A stretch of 64,000 nucleotides of DNA from Alphaproteobacteria bacterium (GCA_015231795.1 JADGAX010000001.1:620001-684000); one strand, 5' to 3'; positions 8,537-18,002 are shown, counted from the stretch's first letter. Numbers and translations are program-made. Notes: generated from the sequence alone by a model not told the origin.

Positions 8537-10102
8537 ATGAGCCAGAGGGAAATCCAGGGAATGACAAAGCCGAACAAGAAGGCTACCCAGTCGGCTGCTC
8601 GGCGCCATGTTCCTGTAACAGACACCGAATGTATTCTTGATGTTCTTCCTGATCCGGTCGTATTGATCGACGGCTCAGGCCTGGTCAGGCTTGCCAACGC
8701 CGTCTTCGAGCAATTGTTCGGCTGGACGAAATCGGAAATATTGGGGCTGCCTCTTTCCTTGCTGATGGCCCATTCGGAAGCGGCGGCCCGCGAAATCGCG
8801 CCAAGCGGCTATGTTCATAAGGAGCACGGCCACTGTTTGATGCGTTCCAGACCCATCCTGGCGGCGCGCAAAAGCGGGCAGTTGTTTCCTGCCGAACTGA
8901 CGATCAGCGAATTTCACCAGGGTGGCAAAACCGGATTCATCGGCGTTTTCCATGATATGCGCCGGATTGACGAGGCCAGAAAAGCCCTGAACGACAATCA
9001 AGAGCGTTTCGCCCTGGCCCTGTCTGGCACCAATGAGGGAATTTGGGACTGGGATCTGCAAAGCGGACTTGTCTTTTACTCCGAGCGCGTGCGCGACCTT
9101 TTCGGTCTTGAGCGCAGCGTCGGCACAACGAACGACTGGCTGGCTTGCGTTCATGCCGATGACCAGGTTCATTATCTTGCCGCCGTCAGGACCCACCTGA
9201 AGGGCGAAACGCAATTCCTGAACATCGACTACCGCTTGGCGGGCAACGAGCGGCGCTGGGTTCGCCATCGCGGCCTGGGGCTGCGCGACGGGAGCGGACG
9301 CGTGTTCCGCATGGCGGGATCGGTGGGCGACATCACGGAAACCAAGCTGGCCGAAGTCAAACTTCGCGACACATTGGCCCAGGTCGAGGCGGCCAACCGG
9401 GCCAAGGCGGATTTCCTGGCCGCCATGAGTCATGAATTGCGCACCCCCCTTAACGCCATCATTGGCTTTTCCGAGATGATTCACGGCCAAATTCTGGGGC
9501 CGGTCGGCACCCAAAAATACGTCGAATATGCAAGCGACATCATGGTTTCGGCCCGCCATCTGCTGGAAATCATCAACGACATTCTGGAAATGGCCCGCCT
9601 GGAGGCCGGACAGACGGAATTCCGACCGACTCTGATCGACATGACGACGGTCATCGAAACTTCCCTGCGCCTGTTGCACCAGCGGATTTCGCATTCAGGC
9701 CTGACGCTGGCCGCGAAGATCGCGCCAAATCTGCCGCCGATCCTGGGCGATGAGCGGCGCTTAAAGCAGGTGATGATCAATCTGTTGGGCAATGCCATCA
9801 AATTCACACCCAAGGAAGGGCTGATCGTCGTCGAGGCCAAGCCCGTGCTGGACGGCAGGCTGATGGTGCGCGTCATCGATTCCGGGGTCGGCATCGCCGA
9901 GCGCGACATTCCAAGGGCGCTGGCCCCCTTCACCCAGGTCGACAGCGTCGTGGCGAGACGCTACCAAGGATCGGGCCTTGGCCTGCCGCTTGCCAAGGCC
10001 TTCGTCGAATTGCATGGCGGGAATCTGGAATTGTCCAGTATTCTGGGCAAGGGGACGACGGTCACCCTGTATTTCCCGGCGCAACCACAACACCCGCAAT
10101 GA
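8537..10102 (+). CDS. PAS-PAS sensor histidine kinase (soluble)
   Basis: 521 aa without TM segments, so a cytoplasmic sensor. PAS domain 1 (about 30-145) and PAS domain 2 with a PAC extension (about 155-270, GIWDWDLQSG, YRLAGNERRWVRHRG) precede a coiled linker, a HisKA helix with the phospho-acceptor His in [15 protein letters not shown] (about residue 297) and a HATPase domain with DERRLKQVMINLLGNAIKF, DSGVGIAERD and GSGLGLPLAKAFVELHGG. No receiver domain and no adjacent response regulator, so an orphan kinase. Its TGA overlaps the ATG of the next gene, coupling them. Signal unknown; no haem or flavin motif can be asserted. Confidence 0.9.
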   Translation: MSQREIQGMTKPNKKATQSAARRHVPVTDTECILDVLPDPVVLIDGSGLVRLANAVFEQLFGWTKSEILGLPLSLLMAHSEAAAREIAPSGYVHKEHGHCLMRSRPILAARKSGQLFPAELTISEFHQGGKTGFIGVFHDMRRIDEARKALNDNQERFALALSGTNEGIWDWDLQSGLVFYSERVRDLFGLERSVGTTNDWLACVHADDQVHYLAAVRTHLKGETQFLNIDYRLAGNERRWVRHRGLGLRDGSGRVFRMAGSVGDITETKLAEVKLRDTLAQVEAANRAKADFLAAMSHELRTPLNAIIGFSEMIHGQILGPVGTQKYVEYASDIMVSARHLLEIINDILEMARLEAGQTEFRPTLIDMTTVIETSLRLLHQRISHSGLTLAAKIAPNLPPILGDERRLKQVMINLLGNAIKFTPKEGLIVVEAKPVLDGRLMVRVIDSGVGIAERDIPRALAPFTQVDSVVARRYQGSGLGLPLAKAFVELHGGNLELSSILGKGTTVTLYFPAQPQHPQ

Positions 10103-11100
10103 ATTCAGCCTTTCGACTTGCCACATTCAACCTTGAAAATCTGGACGCGCGCCCAGAGCATGCGGGCGGCGCAAGCCTGGATGAACGGCTTTGCCTTTTG
10201 CGTCCGCAACTGGAACGCCTGAGCGCCGACATCTTGTGCCTTCAGGAAGTGAATGCCGAGGAAATCGTCAAGAATGGCGAGCGCCGGGCGCTCGCACTCA
10301 CCCGCCTGATCGACGGCACGCGATACCAAGCCTATCACCTGGCGTTCAGCCGAAACCGGGCGGGAATCCGCATGGCCGACCGGCACAATTTGGCCATTCT
10401 GTCTCGCTTTCCCATCTTGGAAGAGCGCCAGATTTGGCACCATCTGGTCGCCCCCTTGCGCCATTTCGCGCCCCATGCTCCCGACGCCCCGCTGCCGGTC
10501 GAGTGGGACCGCCCGCTTTTGCATGTCAGGCTGGATCTGGGAAGCGGCGCCAATCTGCACGTCCTTAACCTGCACTTGAAAGCGCCCAGGGCTTCCTTTG
10601 TCGAGGGAGCCAAGGAGAACCCGGACCGCTGGAAGAATGTGCAGGGCTGGGCGGAAGGATTTCATCTGGCGTCGGTCAAACGTTCGGGCCAGGCCCTGGA
10701 AGCGCGCCTTGTCGTCGATGCCCTGCAAGACGCCGACCCGCAAGCCCTGATCGCGGTGGCGGGCGATTTCAACGCCCAGGACAACGAAACCCCTTTGCGG
10801 CTTTTGCGCGCCGAGGCCGACGACACCGGCAACGCGCATCTGGCCGCCAGATCGCTGGTTTCCCTGGAGCGCGGCTTGGCGGAAAGCCAGCGCTTCTCGG
10901 TCATCCATCACGGCAGGCCCGCCATGCTGGACCATATCCTGGTTTCCAGACCCTTGCTGGGCTGGGCCAGGGACATTGCCGTCCATAACGAGGCCTTGGG
11001 CGACGAGGCCATTTCGCCCGCTCTGATTCCGGCGACCGGCGAAAGCTATCACGCCCCCTTGGTCGCCACTTTTCAAGCGCCCGAAAAAGCCAAGGCGTGA
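10099..11100 (+). CDS. Endonuclease/exonuclease/phosphatase-family protein
   Basis: 333 aa with the EEP fold signatures in order: TFNLENLD (Asn), LQEVNAEEI (catalytic Glu), GDFNAQDNETPL (Asp/Asn) and the terminal LDHILVS (Asp-His). It could hydrolyse phosphodiester or phosphomonoester bonds in nucleic acid, lipid headgroup or inositol phosphate; the substrate cannot be read from sequence. No signal peptide, so cytoplasmic. The start overlaps the histidine kinase stop by four bases (ATGA). The methyltransferase gene follows after 12 bases, so the three may be one operon. Confidence 0.82.
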   Translation: MNSAFRLATFNLENLDARPEHAGGASLDERLCLLRPQLERLSADILCLQEVNAEEIVKNGERRALALTRLIDGTRYQAYHLAFSRNRAGIRMADRHNLAILSRFPILEERQIWHHLVAPLRHFAPHAPDAPLPVEWDRPLLHVRLDLGSGANLHVLNLHLKAPRASFVEGAKENPDRWKNVQGWAEGFHLASVKRSGQALEARLVVDALQDADPQALIAVAGDFNAQDNETPLRLLRAEADDTGNAHLAARSLVSLERGLAESQRFSVIHHGRPAMLDHILVSRPLLGWARDIAVHNEALGDEAISPALIPATGESYHAPLVATFQAPEKAKA

Positions 11101-11112
11101 TAGGCTGGCCCC

Positions 11113-11886
11113 ATGTGGACCGACATCGTCGACCTTCGCGATTTTTACGCTTCGGGCCTGGGCCAAATGACGGCCCGGCTGTTGCGACGGCGCATTCGCG
11201 AAGTCTGGCCCAACCTGACCGGCGAGGCCGTGCTGGGCGTCGGCTTCGCGCCGCCTCTGCTGCGCGCCGGACTTGACGAGGCCCATAGGGTCGCCGCCGT
11301 CATGCCGCCGCCCATGGGCGTGTTGCGCTGGCCTGCCGAAGGGCCATGCAACTCGGTGCTGGCCGACGAATTGTCCCTGCCCTTCCCTGATCTGATGTTC
11401 GACCGCGTGCTGATCGTTCACGCGCTGGAATCGACCTATCATCCGCGCAGCCTGCTGCGCGAGGCCTGGCGGGTGCTGAAGGATTCCGGCCGCTTGCTGG
11501 TGGTCGTGCCCAATCGCCTGGGCGTGTGGTCCAGGCTGGAACGCTCGCCCTTCGCTGTCGGTCGCCCCTATTCGCCGATGCAATTGCAAAGCCTGCTGCG
11601 CGACGCTTTGTTCACCCCCACCCAATCGACCGGCGCTCTTTATCTGCCGCCGTTCAAATCGCGCATGCTGCTGGCCTCGGCCTCGGCGGCGGAGGAAGCG
11701 GGACGGCGCTGGTTCAGAGGATTCTCGGGCGTGCTGATGGTGGAAGCCGCCAAGCAGGTCTATGCCGCCGGGTTGGCGCGCGAAACCGCGCCCAGAAAAC
11801 GCACGACCGTCCTGGCCCTGCCTCAGGCTCCATTGAGCGGGTCGTCTTTGATCGAGGCCGGAAACCGGCCCGGATCAAAGACGTGA
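11113..11886 (+). CDS. SAM-dependent methyltransferase, type-11-like
   Basis: 257 aa with a Rossmann-like methyltransferase core: the motif I region is degenerate (GEAVLGVGFAPPLLRA), followed by SLPFPDLMFDRVLIVHALE (motif II/III) and LREAWRVLKDSGRLLVVVPNR (motif post-III), the common UbiE/type-11 arrangement. The weak GxGxG may still bind SAM. This alphaproteobacterial family usually sits beside gloB, which is not visible here. Substrate unknown. Possible operon with the upstream EEP hydrolase (12-base gap); a bidirectional terminator overlaps its stop codon. Confidence 0.75.
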   Translation: MWTDIVDLRDFYASGLGQMTARLLRRRIREVWPNLTGEAVLGVGFAPPLLRAGLDEAHRVAAVMPPPMGVLRWPAEGPCNSVLADELSLPFPDLMFDRVLIVHALESTYHPRSLLREAWRVLKDSGRLLVVVPNRLGVWSRLERSPFAVGRPYSPMQLQSLLRDALFTPTQSTGALYLPPFKSRMLLASASAAEEAGRRWFRGFSGVLMVEAAKQVYAAGLARETAPRKRTTVLALPQAPLSGSSLIEAGNRPGSKT

Positions 11887-11927
11887 ATCCGCTCAACGGA
11901 TATATCTAAGGGAACGATTCACGTTTT
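11881..11927. terminator. Bidirectional terminator between methyltransferase and mogA
   Basis: Perfect 9-bp inverted repeat ACGTGAATC (11881-11889) / GATTCACGT (11916-11924) followed on the plus strand by TTT. It overlaps the stop codons of two convergent genes, the position expected for a shared terminator. The loop is long (26 nt), which lowers certainty. Confidence 0.45.
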
Positions 11928-12495
11928 ACCCAGTTCGCGTAGGCGATCCGGGTAAAGCGATCGTGCCCTTTGGGCGAAAAGCGACGCAGATGGATGGGTC
12001 GGTTTCCAGCCTGGGGCCGCCCACCAAATCGATGCAGTAGGGAATGGCTGGAAAGACCGCCTTCAGGCAATCGGCGATGGCCGATGGCTTGCCCGGCAAA
12101 TTCAAGATCAGGCTTTTGCCTCGAATGCCCGCCGTCTGGCGCGACAAGATGGCGGTAGGCACCACCTTGAGACTCTCCAGCCGCATCAGTTCGCCAAAGC
12201 CCGGCATCATCTTTTCGCACACCGCCTCGGTGGCTTCAGGCGTGACGTCGCGAAGCGCAGGCCCCGTGCCGCCGGTGGTGACGATCAACGAACATCCAGC
12301 CACGTCGGCCAGCTCGATCAACGTGGCTTCAATGGTGGCCTGAACATCGGGGATCAGGCGCGTTTCGGCCCGCCAGGGGATGGACAAATACCGCCCCAAC
12401 TCGGCCAGAATGGCCGGGCCGCCCTTATCTTCGTAAACGCCTGAACTGGCGCGGTCGGAAACCGTCACCACGCCGATGGGGATTTCTTGGGACAC
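11926..12495 (-). CDS. mogA: Molybdopterin adenylyltransferase (MogA/MoaB family)
   Basis: 189-aa enzyme adenylating molybdopterin before molybdenum insertion. Motifs: VVTVSDRASSGVYEDKGGP, LIVTTGGTGPALRDVTPEAT (the MPT-binding TTGGTG loop) and LNLPGKPSAI. The start chosen is GTG at 12495 because AAGGAG lies seven bases upstream; an ATG nine codons earlier (12522) has no SD. Moco would serve molybdoenzymes other than nitrogenase, which uses FeMo-co. Monocistronic, convergent with the methyltransferase gene. Confidence 0.88.
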   Translation of the reverse strand: MSQEIPIGVVTVSDRASSGVYEDKGGPAILAELGRYLSIPWRAETRLIPDVQATIEATLIELADVAGCSLIVTTGGTGPALRDVTPEATEAVCEKMMPGFGELMRLESLKVVPTAILSRQTAGIRGKSLILNLPGKPSAIADCLKAVFPAIPYCIDLVGGPRLETDPSICVAFRPKGTIALPGSPTRTG

Positions 12496-12553
12496 GCCAA
12501 CACTCCTTAGCCGGTTTCCCACAAGCTAAGGACTGAACGGCCAACGGTCAATC

Positions 12554-12775
12554 TCAGTGCCAAGGCGTATCGACATCCTCGAAATTGGCGCCTTTGTCGT
12601 GCAGGTGGCCGGACCTAGCGTTCTCGACGAAATCGAACCAAGCCAGCAGCGCCGCCTTCACGTCGTCCCTACCCGCATGCAGCGGCAAAAGGCCCTCGCG
12701 GTTCATCACTTCCATAACCCGGCTCAACAGCGCCTGATGGCAGGCAAGCTCCAAATGCGTCTCAAGCGGTTTCAT
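12554..12775 (-). CDS. Small conserved-looking hypothetical protein
   Basis: 73 aa from the ATG at 12775, which has a strong SD (GGGAGGTGACG). Largely helical and acidic, with a HLELACHQALLSRVMEVMNREGLLPLHAG segment and a C-terminus ending VDTPWH. No TM, signal or known motif recognised. It lies 58 bases upstream of mogA on the same strand and could be co-transcribed with it. Codon use matches the neighbours, so it is probably real. Confidence 0.6.
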   Translation of the reverse strand: MKPLETHLELACHQALLSRVMEVMNREGLLPLHAGRDDVKAALLAWFDFVENARSGHLHDKGANFEDVDTPWH

Positions 12776-13093
12776 CGTCACCTCCCAAAGCACCGGGACG
12801 GATCCCCCACCCCATCCGCCAAGGGATCATCATGAAGAAAATGTTAACACCGCTGGCGCGCGGAGGGCATGCTGGTTGCGCATGGCTGGGACATGTCAGG
12901 GGCGGGGGTGGGGCGACGAGCGCGCGGCCAGTGCCCGGGAGCCGCCGGCAATCCGCTCCTCCTCCCCCTTGCAATCCTTGAAAACTCTGCTATAAACCCC
13001 GCTCTTATCCGGTCGCCGGGCGGATGGAGCGCTTTTGCGTTCCTCGGGCATTGCCTAGGCGGCCTCGTGCAACCTTTTGAAAAGGATGGAAAA
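12776..13093. other. Gene-free 318-base region ahead of rpmI
   Basis: No convincing ORF. The left part is G/C-rich low complexity; the right part holds the rpmI promoter and an approximately 90-nt leader with a GC-rich inverted stretch near 13011-13030. infC, the usual upstream gene, is not present here. Confidence 0.6.
12969..12996 (+). promoter_or_regulatory. Sigma-70-type promoter for rpmI-rplT
   Basis: TTGCAA (12969-12974), 16-base spacer, TATAAA (12991-12996). The AT-rich box pair stands out in GC-rich DNA and is the only good candidate ahead of rpmI; transcription would begin near 13003, leaving a leader of about 90 nt. Confidence 0.65.
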
Positions 13094-13294
13094 ATGCCCA
13101 AGATGAAGACCAAAAGCGCGGTCAAGAAGCGCTTTAAAGTGACGGCTTCCGGCAAGTTGAAGGCCGGTGTGGCCAACAAGCGCCACGGCCTGTCCAAGCG
13201 CCCGCAGAAGATGAAGCGTCAGGCCCGCGGCACGTTCGTGCTGTTCGAGGGCGACGAGCGCATCGTCAAGACCTTCATGCCCTACGCCCGCTAA
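13094..13294 (+). CDS. rpmI: 50S ribosomal protein L35
   Basis: 66 aa, highly basic, [20 protein letters not shown] start and [19 protein letters not shown] core, the standard L35 pattern and length. The start at 13094 is chosen because a longer reading includes non-conserved leader sequence; AAAGGATGG precedes it. First gene of rpmI-rplT. A leader of about 90 nt could carry L20-type autoregulation, but no pseudoknot can be asserted by eye. Confidence 0.97.
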   Translation: MPKMKTKSAVKKRFKVTASGKLKAGVANKRHGLSKRPQKMKRQARGTFVLFEGDERIVKTFMPYAR

Positions 13295-13306
13295 GGAGTA
13301 TCCGTC

Positions 13307-13666
13307 ATGGCACATGTCAAGCGCGGCGTTACCACGCATGCTCGTCACAAGAAAATTCTGAAGCTGGCCAAGGGCTATCGCGGCCGTTCCAGCACCTGCT
13401 ACCGCATCGCCATCGAGAAGGTCGAGAAGGGGCTGCAATACGCCTATCGCGACCGTAGGGCCAAGAAGCGCAATTTCCGCGCCCTGTGGATCCAGCGCAT
13501 CAATGCCGGCGTGCGCGAATGCGGCATGACCTACAGCCGATTTATGAACGGTCTGAAGAGGGCCGGGATCGAGTTGGACCGCAAGGTGCTGTCCGACATG
13601 GCGATCAAAGAACCCGCAGCCTTCAAGGATCTGGTCACCCAGGCCCAGGCCGCCTTGGCCGCGTAA
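13307..13666 (+). CDS. rplT: 50S ribosomal protein L20
   Basis: 119-aa 23S-rRNA-binding assembly protein. Start [29 protein letters not shown] and the conserved [22 protein letters not shown] and [24 protein letters not shown] segments match L20 throughout; normal length. A GGAGT SD lies in the 12-base gap after rpmI. A terminator follows. Confidence 0.97.
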   Translation: MAHVKRGVTTHARHKKILKLAKGYRGRSSTCYRIAIEKVEKGLQYAYRDRRAKKRNFRALWIQRINAGVRECGMTYSRFMNGLKRAGIELDRKVLSDMAIKEPAAFKDLVTQAQAALAA

Positions 13667-13697
13667 GATAAGCGAGAGATCGCTTCAAGTTTGCGAA

Positions 13698-13726
13698 GGG
13701 GGCCTGATCCAATCGGGTCCCCTTTT
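13698..13726 (+). terminator. Rho-independent terminator after rplT
   Basis: An 11-bp stem GGGGGCCTGAT / ATCGGGTCCCC (two G-U pairs as RNA) closes a CCA loop and is followed directly by TTTT. Separates rpmI-rplT from pheST. Confidence 0.75.
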
Positions 13727-13741
13727 CATTTGGAAAGCCGG

Positions 13742-13822
13742 GCGTCTGCAAGGACGCTCGGCGCAAGCGCCCAAGGGGCGCCGCGCCTGGTGGCGCGGGA
13801 GCCAAGCGACACGGAGTGTCGC
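13742..13822 (+). other. Hairpin-rich pheS leader
   Basis: Four adjacent perfect hairpins: GCGTC/GACGC (13742-13757), GGCGC-AA-GCGCC (13760-13771), CCGCGCC-TGGT-GGCGCGG (13781-13798) and GCGACAC-GGA-GTGTCGC (13806-13822). They fill the spacer between the rplT terminator and pheS. They could be a regulatory leader or an inserted intergenic repeat; no Phe-rich leader peptide is visible. Confidence 0.5.
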
Positions 13823-13852
13823 GCCCGGCGCTTGAGGGCAGGAGAAAGAAGC

Positions 13853-14920
13853 ATGGATGAACTGAAATCGTCGGCCTTGGCGGAAATCGCCGCCGCCTCG
13901 AACCTGGAAGCCCTGGAAGCCGTGCGCGTCAAAGCGCTGGGCAAGAAAGGCGCTCTGACCGAAGAGATGAAGAAGCTGGGAGGCCTGGCTCCCGACGAGC
14001 GCAAGGCCTTCGGCGCCAAAATCAACGAGGTGAAGGCCGCCCTTGAAACGGCGCTGGCCGAGCGCAAGGGCTTGCTGGAAAACGCCGCCATCGACGCGCG
14101 CCTAGCTGCCGAGAAAATCGACATCACCCTGCCCTGCCGCCCCGAGATCGAGGGACGCATCCATCCGATCAGCCAGACCATCGACGAAGTGACGGCCATC
14201 TTCGCCGAAATGGGATTCGCGGTCGCAGAAGGCCCCGACATCGAAGACGACTTTCACAATTTCACGGCGCTCAACTTCCCGCCCGACCATCCGGCGCGCC
14301 AGATGCACGACACCTTCTTTTTCGGCGAGCATGCGCCCGGCGAACGCCTGTTGCTGCGCACGCACACCTCGCCGGTGCAGGTGCGCACCATGCTAAACCA
14401 GAAGCCGCCCATCCGCGTCATTATTCCCGGACGCACCTTCCGCTGCGATTCCGACATGACCCACACGCCGATGTTTCATCAGGTGGAAGGGCTGCTGATC
14501 GACGAAAGCACGCATTTTGGACATTTGAAAGGCTGCCTGATCGATTTCGTGCGCGCCTTCTTCGAAGTCGACGACGTGCCGGTGCGTTTCCGCCCATCGT
14601 TCTTTCCCTTCACGGAACCGTCGGCCGAGGTTGATATCGGCTGCTCGCGCGAGGGCGGCGAGTTGCGCATTGGCCGGGGTGCCGGCTGGCTGGAAATTCT
14701 GGGCTGCGGCATGGTGCATCCCAACGTGCTGAAGAATTGCGGCATCGATCCAGACAAATATCAGGGCTTCGCCTTCGGCATGGGCGTTGAACGTCTGGCC
14801 ATGCTGAAATACGGCATTCCCGATCTGCGCACCTTCTTCGACGGCGATTTGCGCTGGCTGAAACATTACGGCTTCTCGCCCCAGGATGTGCCCACGTTGG
14901 CCGGAGGATTGGCCCGATGA
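13853..14920 (+). CDS. pheS: Phenylalanyl-tRNA synthetase alpha subunit
   Basis: 355-aa catalytic subunit of the (alpha-beta)2 enzyme charging tRNA-Phe. The start at 13853 follows GGAGAAAGAAGC; a longer reading through the hairpin region is rejected. An N-terminal coiled-coil arm (1-90) precedes the class II core with motif 1 ([22 protein letters not shown]), motif 2 ([19 protein letters not shown]) and motif 3 ([14 protein letters not shown]). Its TGA overlaps the pheT ATG (ATGA). Confidence 0.97.
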   Translation: MDELKSSALAEIAAASNLEALEAVRVKALGKKGALTEEMKKLGGLAPDERKAFGAKINEVKAALETALAERKGLLENAAIDARLAAEKIDITLPCRPEIEGRIHPISQTIDEVTAIFAEMGFAVAEGPDIEDDFHNFTALNFPPDHPARQMHDTFFFGEHAPGERLLLRTHTSPVQVRTMLNQKPPIRVIIPGRTFRCDSDMTHTPMFHQVEGLLIDESTHFGHLKGCLIDFVRAFFEVDDVPVRFRPSFFPFTEPSAEVDIGCSREGGELRIGRGAGWLEILGCGMVHPNVLKNCGIDPDKYQGFAFGMGVERLAMLKYGIPDLRTFFDGDLRWLKHYGFSPQDVPTLAGGLAR

Positions 14921-17304
14921 AATTCACCCTTTCCTGGTTGAAGGACCATCTCGACACCAAGGCCTCGCTTGGCGAAATCCTTGAGCGCCTGACCATGCTG
15001 GGCCTGGAGGTCGAAAGCGTGGAAGACCCGGCATCCGCCCTGTCCGGCATCATCGTCGGCCATGTGCTGGAAGCCAATCAGCACCCCAATGCCGACCGTT
15101 TGCGCGTGTGCAAGGTCGATACAGGCAAGGGCGCTATCCAGGTGGTGTGCGGCGCGCCCAATGCGCGGGCGGGCCTGAAAGTGGCGCTTGCCCTGCCCGG
15201 CACCGTCATTCCCGCCAGCGGCGAAACGCTGAAGAAGGGGGCCATTCGAGGCCAGGAAAGCCAGGGCATGATGTGCTCGACCCGCGAATTGAAGCTGGGC
15301 GAGGATCATGACGGCATCATCGAACTGGATGCCGCCACGCCTGTCGGCGCACCGCTGACCGACGTGCTGTCGCTTGATCCCGTCATCGACATCGCCATCA
15401 CGCCCAACCGCGCCGATTGCTTGGGCGTGCGCGGCGTTGCCCGCGACCTAGCAGCCGCTGGCCTTGGCCAGCTTAAGCCCCTGGATACCGTGCATGTGCC
15501 GGGCAAATTCAAAAGCCCGATCCAGGTGCGCATCGAGGCCAGCCATGCCTGCCCGCTTTTCGTGGGCCGTTATATCCGCGGCGTGAAGAACGGCGAGAGT
15601 CCGAAATGGCTGAAGGATCGCCTGACCGCCATCGGGCTGCGTCCCATCTCGGCGCTGGTCGACGTCACCAACTACATCACCTTCGATCTGGCTCGCCCGC
15701 TGCACGTCTTCGATGCCGCCAAGGTCAAGGGCGCCATCCATCCCCGTTTGGCCAAGGCGGGCGAAAGGCTGGCGGCGCTGAACGGCAAAACCTATGAACT
15801 CGACGATCAGATGACCGTGATCGCCGACGACGAGGGGCCGGAAGCCCTGGGCGGCGTGATCGGCGGCGAACGGTCGGGCTGCACCGAAACCACCACCGAC
15901 GTCTTTGTGGAATCGGCTCTGTTCGATTCCATCCGCACCGCCAACACCGGGCGCAGGCTGCAAGTGGATTCCGACGCCCGCTATCGCTTCGAGCGCCATG
16001 TCGATCCCGAATTCGCGCAAGTCGGCATGGAAATCGCCACCCGCATGATCCTTGATCTGTGTGGCGGCGAGGCGTCCGAACTGGTGATCGCGGGCGCCGT
16101 GCCCGATTGGAAGAAAAGTTTCGTGCTGCGCCCCGAGCGCGTGGCCCAGCATGGCGGCATCCATATTTCCAAGACCGAGATCGAGCGCATCTTGATGGGG
16201 CTGGGCTGCACGGTGGCCGAGCATGGCGATGGCATTCTGGTGTCGCCGCCCTCGTGGCGCGCCGATATCGGAGCCGAGCACGATCTGGTGGAAGAAGTGA
16301 TCCGCGTCTATGGCTATGATCACGTGCCAGCCGCTTCGGTGCCCAAACTGTCGGCCATCACCAGCCCTGTGCTGACGGCCTTGCAAAAGCGCCGCTCGCT
16401 CATTCGCCGCACCCTGGCGGCAAGGGGCATGAACGAAACCGTCTCCTGGTCCTTCATGCCCAAGGACCTGTCGCGCCTGTTCGGCGGCGGGGCCGATGCG
16501 CTGACCTTGGCCAATCCCATCAGTTCCGATCTGGACCAGATGCGCCCCAGCATTCTTGGCAATCTGATCCAGGCGGTGGGCCGCAACGCCGACCGGGGTT
16601 TCGCCGATCACGGCCTGTTCGAACTGGGGCCGCAATATGCCGGAACCAAGCCCGGGGATCAGTCCTCGATGGCGTCGGGCGTGCGCGCGGGCCAGATGAT
16701 CGAACGCAACTGGGCGGGGGCTTCCCGTGCCGTCGATGCCTTCGACGCCAAGGCCGATGCCCTGGCCGCCCTGTCCATCGCGCAAGTGCCGACCGACAAT
16801 CTGCAAATCGAAGCCGACGCGCCCGGCTGGTATCATCCGGGCCGCTCTGGCTCGCTGAAGCTGGGCGCCAAGGCGCTGGCTTGGTTCGGCGAGATTCATC
16901 CCCGCGTGCTGAAAGCGCTGGACGTCAAAGGGCCTGTCGTGGGCTTTGAAATCTTCCTGGACGCCCTGCCGCCGGTGAAAGTGCGCCCCAGCAAAACCAA
17001 GCCCGCCCTGAAGGCATCGCCCTTCCAGGCGGTGGTGCGCGATTTCGCCTTCCTGGTCGATAAATCCGTCACCGCCCAGGCCGTGCTGCGCGCCGCCAAA
17101 TCGGCCGACAAGACGCTGATCGTTACAGCCTCGGTCTTCGATCTTTACGAAGGCAAGGGCGTCGAGGAAGGCAAGAAGTCGCTGGCCATCGCGGTCACGC
17201 TGCAACCCACCGAACGCACGCTGACCGACCCCGAGATCGAAGCCGTGGCCGCCAAGGTGGTGGAAGCGGTCTCAAAGGCGACGGGGGCCAGCTTGCGGGG
17301 GTGA
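14917..17304 (+). CDS. pheT: Phenylalanyl-tRNA synthetase beta subunit
   Basis: 795 aa, full length. Domain order: tRNA-binding EMAP-like domain (about 40-150, [15 protein letters not shown]), B3/B4 editing domain (about 200-390), B5 domain, catalytic-like core ([17 protein letters not shown]) and C-terminal ferredoxin-fold anticodon-binding domain ([16 protein letters not shown]). Together with PheS it forms the tetramer. Four-base overlap with pheS indicates coupled translation. The 3' end abuts the convergent toxin gene (two bases between stops). Confidence 0.97.
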   Translation: MKFTLSWLKDHLDTKASLGEILERLTMLGLEVESVEDPASALSGIIVGHVLEANQHPNADRLRVCKVDTGKGAIQVVCGAPNARAGLKVALALPGTVIPASGETLKKGAIRGQESQGMMCSTRELKLGEDHDGIIELDAATPVGAPLTDVLSLDPVIDIAITPNRADCLGVRGVARDLAAAGLGQLKPLDTVHVPGKFKSPIQVRIEASHACPLFVGRYIRGVKNGESPKWLKDRLTAIGLRPISALVDVTNYITFDLARPLHVFDAAKVKGAIHPRLAKAGERLAALNGKTYELDDQMTVIADDEGPEALGGVIGGERSGCTETTTDVFVESALFDSIRTANTGRRLQVDSDARYRFERHVDPEFAQVGMEIATRMILDLCGGEASELVIAGAVPDWKKSFVLRPERVAQHGGIHISKTEIERILMGLGCTVAEHGDGILVSPPSWRADIGAEHDLVEEVIRVYGYDHVPAASVPKLSAITSPVLTALQKRRSLIRRTLAARGMNETVSWSFMPKDLSRLFGGGADALTLANPISSDLDQMRPSILGNLIQAVGRNADRGFADHGLFELGPQYAGTKPGDQSSMASGVRAGQMIERNWAGASRAVDAFDAKADALAALSIAQVPTDNLQIEADAPGWYHPGRSGSLKLGAKALAWFGEIHPRVLKALDVKGPVVGFEIFLDALPPVKVRPSKTKPALKASPFQAVVRDFAFLVDKSVTAQAVLRAAKSADKTLIVTASVFDLYEGKGVEEGKKSLAIAVTLQPTERTLTDPEIEAVAAKVVEAVSKATGASLRG

Positions 17305-17306
17305 AC

Positions 17307-17723
17307 CTACGCGCTGGGATCGATGACCGTGACCGGCACGTCTTGGAAATGGCGGACATTGCGTGTGGCCAGGACAGCTTGACGCGCCAGGACGATGCCG
17401 GCGATTTGCGTGTCCCTGAATTCGACGGTCAGACCGGCATTCCTGCGACGCGCCGCCAGCATGGCCGCCTCTTCCGCCGCCCGGAAATCGAAGGGCAGAA
17501 TGCGGCGCTGAAAATCTTCTTCAAGCGCCTGAGCAAAGGCTTTCTCCAACGCTTGGCGCTTGTGGCTGCCAGGCAAAAGTTCCAGACCGAAGCGTATCTC
17601 GAAGACGGTGATTGTCGTGATCCACAAGGATTCCGAAGGTTGACGATCTAGCCAAGACACAATGGCCGGATCGGCATCACGGCGCATCACGGCAGACAAC
17701 ACATTCGTATCGAGAATGATCAT
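17307..17723 (-). CDS. PIN-domain toxin, VapC/FitB type
   Basis: 138-aa PIN-domain ribonuclease of a type II toxin-antitoxin pair. Acidic residues of the PIN active site are seen in MIILDTNVLSAVM (first Asp), TVFEIRFGLELL (Glu) and EFRDTQIAGIVLA (Asp), followed by LATRNVRHFQ. Length and the IILDTNVLS start match the FitB subgroup. Toxicity would come from tRNA or mRNA cleavage. The ATG overlaps the antitoxin stop by 4 bases. Confidence 0.9.
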   Translation of the reverse strand: MIILDTNVLSAVMRRDADPAIVSWLDRQPSESLWITTITVFEIRFGLELLPGSHKRQALEKAFAQALEEDFQRRILPFDFRAAEEAAMLAARRRNAGLTVEFRDTQIAGIVLARQAVLATRNVRHFQDVPVTVIDPSA

Positions 17724-17968
17724 TCAGTGAACGAGGCGGGAATTGCCGCCGTTCCCCGCACTTCCGGAATGTCTTCTTCCAGGCCGATGGCGGAAAAGCG
17801 CTGGCTTAAGCGGCTGCCCAGGCGCTGCAACGGCTCGCCTTCGTCTTTCACGGCGTTCCTTAGGATGTCGCGCACCTCTTCTTCCATGCTGCGCGCATGC
17901 GAGGCCGCGCGATGCTGGAGCAGCGTTTTGACTTCTTCCTCGATATTGCGAACCACCAACTGCGCCAT
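17720..17968 (-). CDS. Antitoxin, FitA/VapB type (ribbon-helix-helix)
   Basis: 82 aa from the ATG at 17968, which has GGAGG five bases upstream. The N-terminal strand and helices (MAQLVVRNIEEEVKTLLQHRAASHARSMEEEVRDIL) are a classical FitA-like RHH DNA-binding domain; the C-terminal part (GLEEDIPEVRGTAAIP) would wrap the toxin active site. It is encoded upstream of its toxin with a four-base overlap. A perfect 24-bp palindrome overlapping the promoter is its probable operator, giving autorepression. Confidence 0.88.
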   Translation of the reverse strand: MAQLVVRNIEEEVKTLLQHRAASHARSMEEEVRDILRNAVKDEGEPLQRLGSRLSQRFSAIGLEEDIPEVRGTAAIPASFTE

Positions 17969-17978
17969 AAAATCCTCC

Positions 17979-18002
17979 AATTTGATATCATGATATCAAA
18001 TT
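17979..18002. promoter_or_regulatory. 24-bp perfect palindrome, probable FitA operator
   Basis: Every base of 17979-18002 is self-complementary around the centre TCATGA (core TTTGATATCATGATATCAAA). It lies 11-34 bases upstream of the antitoxin ATG and covers the -10 box, the expected site for binding by an RHH antitoxin/toxin complex. Confidence 0.7.

Noticed and set aside
13691-13852. 54-residue N-terminal extension of PheS
   Set aside because: It translates through the rplT terminator and the hairpin leader; the ATG at 13853 has an SD and begins the conserved PheS sequence.
15448-17205. 585-aa minus-strand frame opposite pheT
   Set aside because: Shadow of pheT; Gly/His/Gln-rich composition without any domain.
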